Below are positions 21,461 to 31,934 of a DNA stretch of 32,584 bases, in pieces. Where the stretch lies: the NCBI GenBank assembly GCA_002633005.1, contig NMRA01000831.1, positions 83,078 through 115,661 on the forward strand. Direction: 5' to 3'. Position numbers and translations under genes: made by a program. This stretch comes from Phoronis australis (Eukaryota > Phoronida > Phoronidae). The stretch's first letter is position 1. Each line of letters opens with the position of its first letter. Below the pieces are notes generated by a model, which had not been told where the DNA came from, did not search any database, and saw only the letters and a list, made by a program, of their open reading frames with translations.

Positions 21461-22105
21461 TTTATGTCACTGCAAGAATCACCTTTTAATTCAAACAGCT
21501 GCGAATAACACCCGCACGCAATGGTGTTCTAGGTCAGACCCCTATTCAATACAAGCTTTTGTTGTTTGTGCTGGAGTCTCGCAGTGGGTTCACGCAACAT
21601 GGCACGAAAAGGCAGCTTCACTTATCATTTGACGAGCTTACATTTGCGTGATTGAACTCGCGTGTTCTTATTTTACTATGGCTTTGCTAAGACTATGTCT
21701 GGTTAGTCCAATTAAAACATCTAAACTTACTAACAAAATTCCATTGAAGTTAGGCTTTAATACATGCATTATCATACATGCCAGTAAGTCCCTGTAGGTG
21801 GCGTTGTTAACAAGATGTCAGCTACGTTCCTTATAGTTGGATTGGTGAGCTTAGTAAGTAACAAATAAACATATAGTTATTGTTTACAATCCGACTCCTA
21901 ATCCATGCCCGGCCACCTCACTTTAGTACGTAAACGTTGTTTTTTCCCAACAATTCCTAAATGACCCATAACGTAGTATTGTCATGAGGACTTGACAGGA
22001 ACCTCAGGGGTCTCACAATTAATCCACTGATTTATCCACATTATTTTGAAAACGCTTTGCCGGACACACATTGTGTGTCATAGAAGAGATACCCATACCA
22101 AAAGA
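21461..22105. other. Stretch with no supported gene
   Basis: A continuation of the flank into which the 7-kb element inserted. Two short frames have no recognised motif. Confidence 0.3.
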
Positions 22106-22285
22106 CCATGTTTGCCGCAAGCTTGCAGCAAACATGCCGCAAGCTTGGGGCAAACAATTTTGTTTGCAGCAAACCAGCCGCAAAGTTTGCAGGAGTTTGC
22201 CGCTACCCGCAACTCAGCCGCACACATTGCCGCAACCTTGCTGCAAACACTGAAGTTTGCAGGAATGTTGCTGAGGCAGCAAGTA
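22106..22285. repeat. Irregular GCCGCAA/TTGCAGCAAAC repeat tract
   Basis: Variants of TGCCGCAAGCTTGCAGCAAA recur in both orientations through this tract (for example GCTTGCAGCAAACATGCCGC, TTTGCAGGAGTTTGCCGC and TTGCCGCAACCTTGC). All three plus frames and the minus frame stay open because of the repeat, giving overlapping spurious frames. It is low-complexity repeat, not a gene. Confidence 0.6.
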
Positions 22286-22389
22286 GAACTACTCTCGTTA
22301 ATCACATTGGTGTAGACTCACAGTTGAACTGTGGTTTTCTGTAGACCCCAGACCGTCCAGAGTTGACCAATACCAACTCCGGTCTCTCA

Positions 22390-23250
22390 CGACGATTTAG
22401 CGTTATGTTCATGTGCGAGCGATAATACTGTGGGGCGCATTTTACGCGGGATCACAATTCGGGTATCCCTCAAAATTACTTTTCCAACAACACACAGTTC
22501 TCCAGCAACAGCTTAGAAATTCCGACAATTCTCGAATCTTCAAATTTCGACGGCTTTCCTGACCTCAGACAATTCAGGGTCATCCGAGGATTGGATTCCA
22601 ATCTCGCGCGTCGACAGAGCATCCATTTGGCGTGGCACTGACCGCATCACGGACACAGTCCTCAGCTTCATCCGTTTGTTTGTTTTGAATGTCTGCAGGA
22701 TTCATGAGGCGCGATAATGAATCAGCGAAGTTTTGACTTCCGGCAACGTGCTTTATTCGAAAGTCATATGGCTGCAATTGCAGCACCCAGCGCCCAATCC
22801 TTGCAAACTGGGTTGGTATTGGGGCCCATAAATGGTTTCTAATGGTTTGTGGTCAGTGATTAGAAAAAACTCTTTAGCAAACAAATAAGCATGGATTTCT
22901 CGTACGCCCATACCAGACTGAGTGCTTCCTTTTCGGTTTGACTGTATATCGGCGTTTGCAATCAGACAGTGCTTCACTAGCGTAGCAAACAAGAAGTTTG
23001 ATGCCTCGTTCTTGCATCAGGACGGCACCAAGTCCAACAGGACTAGCATCAGCGATGACCTGTGTCGGTACATCTTTGTTGTAATAACCAAGTGTACTTT
23101 CGCTCATCAGACTGTCTCTCAGGAGTGCAAATGACTTTTTCTGCTCAGGGCCAAATTTAAAAACAGTCCCCTTTTTTGTCAGTCGTCTTAATGGCTCGTG
23201 ACAAAATCTTGTATGAACCAACTCGAGAAATTAGCAAGGACGTCAATGCC
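22390..23250 (-). pseudogene. Ty3/Gypsy pol relic: RT end, RNase H, integrase start
   Basis: Read leftward, EPLRRLTKKGTVFKFGPEQK (from about 23200) is the thumb-to-RNase H junction. It is followed by ADASPVGLGAVLMQE with the first RNase H Asp, a region around ASEALSDCKRRYTV, and FFLITDHKPLETIYG with a later catalytic Asp. Then come YDFRIKHVAGSQNFADSLSR at about 22770-22715 and GELCVVGKVILRDTRIVIPR with SLAHEHN at 22500-22400, the start of the integrase zinc-binding region. The parts fall in different frames, so several frameshifts are present, plus a stop after AKSS near 22392. No LTR, protease or integrase core was found here. Confidence 0.85.
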
Positions 23251-24359
23251 GCGCCGTTTGGCCAAAACACCACAAATTGGCCAGAATAACGATAACGTCA
23301 CAAGCCAAGCTGAAGTCCGTGAGGTGCGGACGCAACGTTGCTAATTTTTGTAAGTTTTTATTCCAGTATTAGACTCTAACTTGATCTGTTTTCTGAACTA
23401 AATGTCTCAAAATTTTCATGCTTTTAGTCAATTATGTGTTGAGAAGAGAACGCTCTCTTCCGGTTTCGAAATATACAAACTCAGTATCGGAAATATGTAT
23501 GTTGTGATTTAGCAGTTTATGCTTCATATTGGCATGGTAGCAGCACTTTTCCTACCCACAGTGACTAGTGAGCCTTAAAAGCCACAACTCGCGTAAATCT
23601 GTTTTTTTAGTCACACTGTAAGTTAATATTTTTCACTTATTAGGACCCAGATTTCCTTCGTAGACTTGCCTTACTTAAATTTGACATACATACTAAGATG
23701 TCTTATGGTGACTTAGACATTCGCCTAAGTGCGTGATGTATACTTAAGTCGTTTACAGTATGCCAGATGCAGTAAGTGTACCTAAGCACGAAACGAGACT
23801 GAAAGTTGGAAGTGTCCTTAGCATATGGACTCCAAGTTAGCTCCCTTCTGAATTGATATTGTTCAATGGAAAAAGAAGACTTGCTCTTCCCCCTCCACAG
23901 TTTTGCCAACGATACATCCAGTGCCTCTAAGAAAGAACAACATACCGCACAACAGAAAGTGAATATGTTTGAACTGATGCTTGGGCAAATTACAAACCTC
24001 TGCCATATCATAGCCTGCCTCGCAATACCATAGTCAAAAATAGCACATCAACGGCTACACTTCGGATTCCATACCAGTGTCACAAACTTCATTGCTTTCA
24101 CATTGATCTTCCTTCAGCCTGGTGAATGGTATGAAGATCTGTATGCCAATGCTTGGTGGCATTCATTGTTGACAGCCTCCTACGTATAGGTACCTGGATA
24201 TCTTGCCATGTAGTACACGTGGCTGACTCACACCTACCCTAGAAAATTTGGTCATACGGGGTTAAACTTAATCTATCCTGTGCTACCGAGGCTCGTCAAG
24301 CAAAAGTATGTTACTAAAATTTGATCCTTCACTTAACTATTTGACCAGAAAGATCACTG
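23251..24359. other. Stretch with no supported gene
   Basis: A minus-strand frame of 102 codons (23703-24011) shows no recognised motif. The right part may include the 5' region of the retroelement that follows, but no LTR was identified. Confidence 0.3.
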
Positions 24360-26990
24360 TCATTAATTGTCTTTCTTGCAATAGTTCCACCTATTAGAAA
24401 CTGCCCAGACTCTGCAAAGCACCGTACAGAATTGCAGCACCAAGTTCACCAACCGCCTCCCTAGGATCCAGGCGAACCTGAAGCTGACTTTCACCAATTT
24501 GCCTAGCTGCACCATGCATTGTCCCTTATGCAAGCAAACTGGTTGATCAACCCATCTCAGCAAGTGCCAGTACTCACCCCCAGATGACAAGACCTACATG
24601 GCTAAAGCCCGACAAGTCAGGGACTCACATCTGGCGACAAATCAGACGACGACCAGGTTTCTGAGGATGTACCAGTCTCGAATCCAGCCCTACAATGGTC
24701 CAGATTGGCCAATCCCCCCACTTTGACTCATTTTACAGTTCGTATTATGATTGATAGTGCCGCTCAAAAGGGAACATGATTCGAGCACCAATTGCTCAAT
24801 CCCTCAGCGCCTGCATTGTAAAAAAGTTGCATTTATCTGCACATCAAGCCGATGCTGCATTGCCCCTGATGGTCCTTGGGGAACCCCAATTTGAACTGAC
24901 CCGTGATGGACATACATTGATCTTTGAAGGTCTGTGCCCGGTTGCATGAAACAGTCCCAAGTAGGGACTGAACTAAGTTCCTCAAATGTACTGCGTATTT
25001 GTGGGCTTGTGAAAACACTGATCGGCATTTCTTATGCTGTTTAAATCTCAATACCAAGTCAATTTTCGACTTTGATACTAACTGAGAAGAAACTAAAAGT
25101 TGAGTTCTCAATGTTATTGGAAATAAGTAGGAATCTTTTCATGCAACGCAACTAATTTAAGGACTAAGTCCCTAATTATTATGACTTAATTAAGGACTCA
25201 GTTTTCAGTTATATTATTAGAAAATACCATTAGTCAAAGAGGAGCTCATGATAAAGGTAAAATGATAGAAAAATATGACATCTGTGAGTAAAAAAACGAT
25301 GCAAATAGGCAAAAGATTTGGGGAACTTGGTTGAGTCCCTATTTGGGACTGTTTCATGCAACCGGGCACTGGTTGCCAAATGCCTTGATACTGCCTTACT
25401 GGCCGGCATTGCAGGCCACTTACAGTTCCCTGAATCCCTCCATGAGAGACATGCGGTATTCCGAGCCGACTCCTACAGGCTCCTCATGCAAAAATGATCT
25501 GGCCTGGAGAGTTTGTCAATGTTACTTTGCCTGATGAACTTTCACATGACGACATCTATGCGATCTACCCGTACTGTCCAACTGATTCACTTTGCCAGAG
25601 ACTCCAGCCTCGCCTTTTATGTTCACAGCCATATATGCTTACTGAACCTGACTAGTGAGCCAATAACCATTCACCGGAATGAACAAATTTGTAGAGTTTG
25701 TACTACTGTGCCTCTCGCTGATCTCGATCTGTGTAGTGCAAGCTCAATTTGGATGCAATCAGTCTCGACTTCAGTACCGAGACCCTCTACAGCAACATCA
25801 CTACACTCTCATGGGGTCCAACTAGACCCAACCAGAGGGCGTCTGCTCCCAATTTCAGCAACTGCTACAGCAGTATGTATGATAAAGCCTTCAACCTGTC
25901 CTTCAATAGCACTGCTGGTCCATTTGAGGCCACCTCAACATGTAGCCCGATCCCTCCCACAGATTGTAAATCCTTCCTTCCTTGGTAAAAAACCCAATGG
26001 AGGATTGGGAATGATCACTGCATTTGCTGACACATGCCGCTATTCCAAATTGCATCCCTCGCTGATTTAACCCTCAGACAAATTGCTCAGTGGAAGTTCC
26101 TCATTGCAGCCGACCTTACAACACTCTCCAGAGATTCCATGAAATACTACGCCATTCACTCCCTGAAAAGGTGCCAGCGTTTACGCCTGCTCATGCAGCT
26201 ATGGACATTCCATGATCGGAAACTGTTTTAAAAGAACTGATTTGTCGCATACTCGGACATCTTCAGGAGGGCGTCATCTCCAAACTAGCTAACTTATACA
26301 TCAGTGGCAACAGTCGTGAGGAACTCCTGTCTAACTGGGAAAGACTACTTTAAGTCTTACGGACTTGCAGCCTGAACTTATCTTATCTGAAGACATTTAT
26401 ACCTTCATTACAATCTTTCATCCTTGGGGGATATATGGCAGTGAGGAACAATCCACGCTAGCTCTCATAGGATATCAACCCTTGCTTCTTGTGCAACCTC
26501 CTGCCACGTGTCTGGCCTTTGCTCGTTTATTGGAGCTTACAAAGTTTCAGCCCACGACCTTCGGGATTGCTCCCTTTTCGAAGCCCCTTTGGATGACCTC
26601 ATAGCCGGCCGTGACTCCAAGGATGAAATTGGTTTGACTAATGATCTTGCCATGCACTTAAAGCCGAGCATAGGCAACACTACAGGATAGCCACACAATC
26701 ACTCTCCCATGACCAACTGAACAACTTTGGATCGTCACCGATTGCTCTGTTAAACAGTCCTGCCTTTGTCCAACCCTCTACATGTCAAGTAGCGACAGCA
26801 TTCTTTTGGGAGGCTTCTTCAGTGCCAAACTCCGCTAGAACCAAATGAACGGGTTACCGTGTGAGATAGAGGCATTGGAGTCTCCATCTACCACTTCAGC
26901 ACTTACGTAGTGCAATCTTCCATCCACTGTAACAGTTGGATTTTCTAATGAAATTACCATAGTTTCCATGCCAACGGTAATGGAAGTTGT
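24360..26990 (+). pseudogene. Ty3/Gypsy-like gag-pol relic
   Basis: Across changing plus frames the order is gag zinc knuckle, protease, reverse transcriptase, RNase H. The knuckle region at 24520-24570 reads C-P-L-C-K-Q-T-G, a stop, then T-H-L-S-K-C. The protease-like VRIMIDSAAQKG (24739-24774) has Asp-Ser-Ala where Asp-Ser/Thr-Gly is expected. FLGKKPNGGLGMITAFADTC at about 25978, then DLTTLSRDSMKYYAI near 26110, belong to the reverse transcriptase fingers and palm. RSFIGAYKV (in a second frame near 26525), APLDDLIAGRDSKDEI and QLWIVTDCSVK near 26725 lead into RNase H. Many stops and frameshifts, and no visible catalytic Y-x-D-D box, show that it is dead. It is a different lineage from the relic at 22390-23250 and lies on the other strand. 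A MITE splits it at 24935-25368. Confidence 0.78.
24935..25368. mobile_element. MITE, TGCCCGGTTGCATG family, copy 2
   Basis: The ends are TGCCCGGTTGCATGAAACAG on the left and the exact reverse complement on the right, continuing with TCCCAAGTAGGGACT against TCCCAAATAGGGACT. CTG at 24932-24934 and 25369-25371 is the target duplication. Removing the element and one CTG rejoins host codons as HTLIFEGL-VAKCLDTALL. The 434-bp interior is longer than copy 1 because of ~120 extra bases near 25130-25215, which include TTTCATGCAAC and GGACTAAGTCCC and look like part of a further copy of the same family nested inside. No coding potential. Confidence 0.93.
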
Positions 26991-27411
26991 GTTTTAATAT
27001 GGATTGAGGTCTATTGTATTCAATTGTTTGCCCTTTCCAAAATTTTTAAAATTTTTTATGTGTAAGTGTGATGTCAGATATGCTAGTTTTGTTAAAAGCA
27101 TCATGTCAACTTTAGCACCTTGTACATCGACATGCATTTTGTTTGTTTGTTTCTGACAGAATGCCGGGCTTTGTGTGAGTCTTGCATTTAAGTTGGCTGA
27201 CATTCATGCAAATCCTAAATGTGTTCAGTTTAACAAATTGGTGAATAATGAAACATACTAATCATTAGCATTTTCACAACTTATGACGTTTGATGCACTT
27301 TGCCTAGCTTATGCAGTGGACTCAATGAGCGGTGTTGGTGTTGCACCATTTATTTGTGCCATTGAATTTTTTTGTAGCTACCGAATCACGTTGTGGAGGA
27401 CATTTTGCTAG
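26991..27411. other. Upstream flank of the plus-strand DED exon
   Basis: No recognised coding motif or repeat. It separates the retroelement relic from the TATA box at 27412. Confidence 0.3.
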
Positions 27412-27419
27412 TATATATA
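27412..27419 (+). promoter_or_regulatory. Candidate TATA box for the DED gene
   Basis: TATATATA lies 167 bp before the DED start codon. About 25-35 bp downstream is a pyrimidine-rich tract, TTTTTCTCCTTTACAG (27437-27453), that could hold the transcription start. The same tract could instead be a splice acceptor, in which case this is not the promoter. A 12-codon upstream frame starting at ATG 27500 would lie in the leader. Confidence 0.35.
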
Positions 27420-27578
27420 GTTTCCAATCTGAGATGCTTTTTCTCCTTTACAGTTGCGAGACAAGTTTCTTCAAGGGAACACAGGTTTACAACAGGATGA
27501 TTATGTCTGATCATTCAAGTGCGTGTGACATATAAATTAGCTGTGGACTGCAAGAGCAGCTGGTGTGTATCGTGGACA

Positions 27579-27861
27579 ATGTCGTCAACATCACCTGACA
27601 AGCAGCCAAAGAAATGGAGGGTGTTACTTGCTGATATTTGCGATGAGTTATCACAAAAAAATTTGGATAAAATGAAGTTTCTCTGTGGTGATCATCTGCC
27701 AGAATCTTCATTGGAAAAGTGCATTCATGGCATTGATGTTGTGAAACTGCTGATGGAAAATGCCCTCATATGTGAAAAGAACTCCAGCCATCTTATTCAT
27801 CTTCTAAAGGACATTGGTAGAACTGATCTTTCGGTAGCACTCCAAAGCGCCTATCCAGCAG
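27579..27861 (+). CDS. Death-effector-domain (DED) first coding exon
   Basis: ATG at 27579 has A at -3, and the frame runs 94 codons plus one base to a strong donor, CCAGCAG|GTAACT (27861/27862). The frame is open to 27980 but the residues past the donor lose domain character. Residues 13-92 fit a DED: WRVLLADICDEL (13-24) is helix 1, NLDKMKFLCGDHL (28-40) helix 2, DVVKLLMENALI (53-64) helix 3-4 and HLIHLLKDIGRTDLSVALQ (71-89) helices 5-6. The RTDL at 81-84 is the conserved RxDL motif of DEDs, intact here and lost in the minus-strand exon at 3370-3677. The family includes FADD, procaspase-8/10 and c-FLIP, and DEDD. What follows the DED is not visible; the next exon must lie in or beyond the tandem array. 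Apoptotic or immune signalling is inferred from the family only. Confidence 0.75.
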
Positions 27862-28321
27862 GTAACTATAAATCATTAAATCGTATTGTAATCTATTTTG
27901 CCTGGGGTATGCAGCGAGCTATATGTTACAGAGTAAAGCTAGTCGAGGGTTGTCAAATAATGTTTTGTATTATGACTTAAGAATGAATAGGCAATAAAAA
28001 CAACTGAAGATTGGCATAGCAAAAATGCCCTTGAAAGTGTATGCTTGGGAAATTTGTCCACAGAAAATAACAGAACAACAAGAGTGATGAGAAGAAAGTC
28101 TGAAGAACATCACAGAAAATGGATGAAAACTCACTATCCCCTAGGATGGAGGATGGAAAAAGGAGTAAATGTGCAGCAGGTCTTGTACAGGACTAGGTAG
28201 AGGACTGAATGAGCTAGACCATGCTGAAAAAAGGAAAAATAACCAACCAATGAGTTACCTATTAGGGAGATGTATGAATGCAAAAGTAGTTCCTGGAAGA
28301 TTAATAGAAATGAACTAGAAA
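27862..28321 (+). other. Start of the presumed intron after the DED exon
   Basis: This follows a consensus donor. No second exon with a domain motif was recognised before the tandem array. Confidence 0.4.
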
Positions 28322-29185
28322 GATTATTGTCACGCCGTGACAATAACGGACTCTGCGCGTGCGTATTACTGGAATAATTATGGAAAGTTACTGACAGCAA
28401 CCCATTTACCAATATGAAAAGGAATTCTTTATAATTGTAGGACAAATTACACATTAATTTTTTGATGACCTTTCTGCTAATTGACCTCTTCCGGTGCATT
28501 ATGAGCCCCGATGAGGGAGTAATTGTTAACTCAATTAAAAGGGTGGTTAATGTTAAAAATCACAGATGTTGTTCTTTAAGCACTTCTGAATACGAGATGA
28601 ATGAATATTGGTCAAACTTTCAGAAGAAAAATGCACCTAATGACCCCATGGGTGCACCAAATGACCTGAAAATTTAGAATTCAAACTCAATCGCACTTAG
28701 TAAACAGATGTGTAATTTTGAAGTCTCTAGCTCAAAATTTTAGTTTGCACTCAATAACCTTTGGCCTATTTTTTCTAATTGGTTATGCCTATTGCGAAGT
28801 AAAGTAGGGTATTCAATTGGCATGTTGACTTACCCAAGTGTGCTGAAATTGAAAAGAATTCCTTGCAAAACGTAAGAGATATAACATTTTGAACGTTACA
28901 TGACCTTTGCACTAATTGACCCTATCCGGTGCATTATAAGCATCTTTAGGAGAATTAATGCAAATCCCATGAAAAATGTGTTTAATGCTGAGAATCACAG
29001 TTGTCTGACGGTTGACACATCAGAATACTTGCTGATTGAAAAGGTCAAATTTTGGAAGAAAAATGCACCTAATGACCCCATGTTGCACTAAATGACCTGA
29101 ACCTTTTCATTCCGAATTGAATTTCTTTTGCCAATCAGACCTGTTAATTTGAAGTGTCTAGCTCAAAATTTTAGTTTGCACCTAA

Positions 29186-29198
29186 TGACCTTTGACCT
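29186..29198 (-). promoter_or_regulatory. Exact DR1 nuclear-receptor site
   Basis: TGACCTTTGACCT is the reverse complement of AGGTCAAAGGTCA, the ideal one-base-spaced direct repeat bound by RXR heterodimers, HNF4 and COUP-TF class receptors. It lies in the array's second sub-repeat. Binding is an inference from sequence only. Confidence 0.5.
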
Positions 29199-30369
29199 AT
29201 TTCACCTGATTGGATGACCCGATTACTTAGAAAAGTAATTTTTCAAATTGACTTATTGACTTATACCTGTGTACCGATTCTGAAAAGAATAGCTTTTGAA
29301 ATAAAGAAGAAGTAGCATTTTGAAAATTACATGACCTTTGCACCAAATGACCTCTTCCGGTGCATTATTGAATATGAATCTATAACGAATCAAAATTCAT
29401 ATACTGCCTAAAATCATATGTTAAATTTGAAGAACATACCTGCAACCATTTTGGAGTTATTAAGTGTCAAAGTTGGTCGGAAGAAGAATAAGAATAAGAA
29501 CTTGAAGGATTATTGTCATGGCGTGACAATAATGGACTCTGCGCGTGCGTATTACTGAAATTGTTATGGGAAGTTACTGACACCAACCCCTTTACCAATA
29601 TGAAAATTAATTTGTTAAAATTGTAGGAGAAATTACATGTTAATATTTTGATGATCTTTCCACTAATTGACCTCTTCCAGTGCATTATGAGCCAAGATGA
29701 GAGAATAATTGTAAACTCGATTAAAAGTGTGGTTAATGCTAAAAATCACAGATGTTTTACTTTAAGCACTTCAGAATACAAGATGAATGAATTGGTCAAA
29801 CTTTTAGAAGAAAAATGCACATAATGACCCCCATGGGTGCACCAAATGACCTGAAAATTTAGAATTCAAACTCAATCGCACTTAGTAAAAAGATATGTAA
29901 TTTTGAAGTCTCTAGCTCAAAATTTTACTTTGCACTCAATTACCTTTGACCTATTTTTTCTGATTAGTTAGGCCTATTGCGAAGTAAAGTAGGGTATTCA
30001 ATTGGCATGTTGACTTACACCAGTGTGCTGAAATTGAAAAGAATTCCTTGAAAAACAAGAGATATAACATTTTGAACGTTACATGACCTTTGCACTAATT
30101 GACCCTATCCGGTGCATTATAAGCGTCTTAAGGAGAATTATTGCAAAGCCCATGGAAAATGTGGTTAACGCTGAGAATCACAGTTGTCTAACGGTTGACA
30201 CATCAGAATACTCGCTGATTGAAAAGGTCAAATTTTCAGAAAAAAATGCACCTAATGACCCCATGTTTGCACTAAATGACCTGAAACTTTAGATTCCGAT
30301 TTGATTTACCTGTGGCAATCAGACCTGTCAATTTGAAGTGTCTAGCTCAAAATTTTAGTTTGCACCTAA

Positions 30370-30382
30370 TGACCTTTGACCT
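30370..30382 (-). promoter_or_regulatory. Exact DR1 nuclear-receptor site
   Basis: The same 13-mer as at 29186, at the equivalent place one higher-order unit later. The matching site in the alternate sub-repeat (29940-29952) has one substitution, TTACCTTTGACCT. Confidence 0.5.
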
Positions 30383-31170
30383 ATTTCACCTGATTGGATG
30401 ACCCGATTACTTAGAAAAGTAATTTTTTAAATTGTCATGTTGACTTATACCTGTGCACCGAATTTGAAAAAGATAGCTTTAAAACTGAAGGAGGAGTAGC
30501 ATTTTGAAAATTATATGACCTTTGCACCAAACGACCTCTTCCGGTGCAATATGGAATATGATTATATAACCAATCAAAATTTATATACTGTCAAAAGTCA
30601 TATGCTGAATTTAAAGACCGTACCTGCACCCAATTTGGAGTTATTAAGCCTCAAAGTTGGTCGGAAGATGAACAAGAAAAACTAGAAAGATAATTGTGAC
30701 GGCGTGACAATAATGGACTCTGCGCGTGCATATTACTGGAATTATTATGGGAAGTTACTGACAGCAATCCGTTTACCAATATGAAAAGGAATTCTTTAAA
30801 ATTGTAGGAGAAATTACATATTAATTTTTTGATGACCTTTCCAATAATTGACCTCTTCCGGTGCATTATGAGCCCCGATGAGGGAGTAATTGCTAACTCG
30901 ATTAAAAGTGTGGTTAATGCTAAAAATCACAGATGTTTTACTTTAAGCACTTCAGAATACAAGATGAATGAGTTTGTCAAACTTTCAGAAGAAAAATGCT
31001 CCTAATGACACATGGGTGCACCAAATGACCTGAAAATTTAGAATTCAAACTCAATCGCACTTAGTAAACAGATATGTAATTTTGAAGTCTCTAGCTCGAA
31101 ATTGAATTATACGTACCAATCAGACTTGTGAATTTGAAGTGTCTAGCTCAAAATTTTAGTTTGCACTCAA

Positions 31171-31183
31171 TGACCTTTGACCT
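31171..31183 (-). promoter_or_regulatory. Exact DR1 nuclear-receptor site
   Basis: The same 13-mer, in the sub-repeat whose counterparts at 28755-28767 (TAACCTTTGGCCT) and 29940-29952 are degenerate. Confidence 0.5.
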
Positions 31184-31602
31184 ATTTTTTCTGATTGGTT
31201 AGGCCTATTGCAAAGTAAAGTAGGGTATTCAATTGGCATGTTGACTTACACCAGTGTGCTGAAATTGAAAAGAATTCCTTGAAAAACGCAAGAGATATAA
31301 CATTTTGAACGTTACATGACCTTTGCACTAATTGACCCTATCCGGTGCATTATAAGCGTCTTAAGGAGAATTATTGCAAAGCCCATAAAAATGTGTTTAA
31401 TGCTGAGAATCACAGTTGTCTAACGGTTGACACATCAGAATATTTGCTGATTGAAAAGATCAAATTTTCAGAAGAAAAATGCACCTAATGACCCCATGTT
31501 TGCACTAAATGACCTGAAACTTTGGATTCCAAATTGAATTACCTGTGCCAATCAGACCTGCCAATTTGAAATGTCTAGCTCAAAATTTTAGTTTGTACCT
31601 AA

Positions 31603-31615
31603 TGACCTTTGACCT
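31603..31615 (-). promoter_or_regulatory. Exact DR1 nuclear-receptor site
   Basis: A fourth exact copy, in the last sub-repeat pair, followed by GTTTCACC where the earlier copies have ATTTCACC. Confidence 0.5.
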
Positions 31616-31902
31616 GTTTCACCTGATTGGGTTACCCGATTACTTAGAAAAGTAATTTTTTAAATTGCCTTAATGACTTATACCTGTGCACCGAATTTGA
31701 AAAGAATAGCTTTAAAAATGAAGAAGGAGTGGCATTTTGAAAATTAAGTGACCTTTGCACCAAATGACCTCTTCCGGTGCAATATGGATTATGATAATAT
31801 AATGAATCAAAATTGATGTACTGCCAAAAATAACATGCAGAATTTAAAGAACATACATGCACCCATTTTGGAGTTATTAAGCCTCAAAGTTGGTCGGAAG
31901 AA

Positions 31903-31934
31903 GAATAAGAATAAGAATAAAAATAAGAATAAAA
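31903..31934 (+). repeat. AATAAG/AATAAA simple repeat
   Basis: A short AAGAAT-type microsatellite joins the big array to the 56-bp hairpin repeats. A shorter version (GAAGAATAAGAATAAG) occurs at 29481-29499, just before the start block of unit 2, and a reduced one before unit 3. Confidence 0.7.

Larger units (their letters stand above)
28322..31905 (+). repeat. Higher-order tandem array, three ~1.19-kb units
   Basis: A palindromic start block recurs at 28322, 29508 and 30690 (spacings 1186 and 1182), so there are three higher-order units. Each is built from sub-repeats marked by TGACCT..CACTAATTGACC and CCGGTGCATTAT, found near 28468, 28900, 29333, 29652, 30083, 30517, 30833, 31316 and 31750. 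Two sub-repeat steps are ~432 bp and the third is ~319 bp, a pattern disturbed near 31085-31150 by ~65 extra bases. The start block in unit 1 is a palindrome with 11-bp arms (TTATTGTCACG/CGTGACAATAA, 28324-28346); in units 2 and 3 it is decayed. TGACC half-sites, all on the plus strand, occur about a dozen times per unit. Conserved minus-strand open frames (for example 28134-28499) are by-products of the repeat. Confidence 0.93.

Noticed and set aside
22046-22344. Four overlapping Cys/Ala-rich frames
   Set aside because: They are produced by the GCCGCAA/TTGCAGC repeat tract, which keeps several frames open at once.
25513-26070. 185-codon plus-strand frame as an intact gene
   Set aside because: Only its last part (around NPSFLGKKPNGG) matches reverse transcriptase. 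The earlier part overlaps a second frame with equal claim, so it is a shifted reading of the retroelement relic.
28134-28499. Minus-strand open frame whose protein resembles those at 29467-29685 and 30651-30866
   Set aside because: The similarity follows from the tandem array itself. The frames differ in length, are broken in other units and have no known motif.
28322-31905. CRISPR-like or centromeric array
   Set aside because: Repeats are hundreds of bases long with no short spacers and no cas genes, and this is an animal genome. Three units are too few to argue for a centromere.
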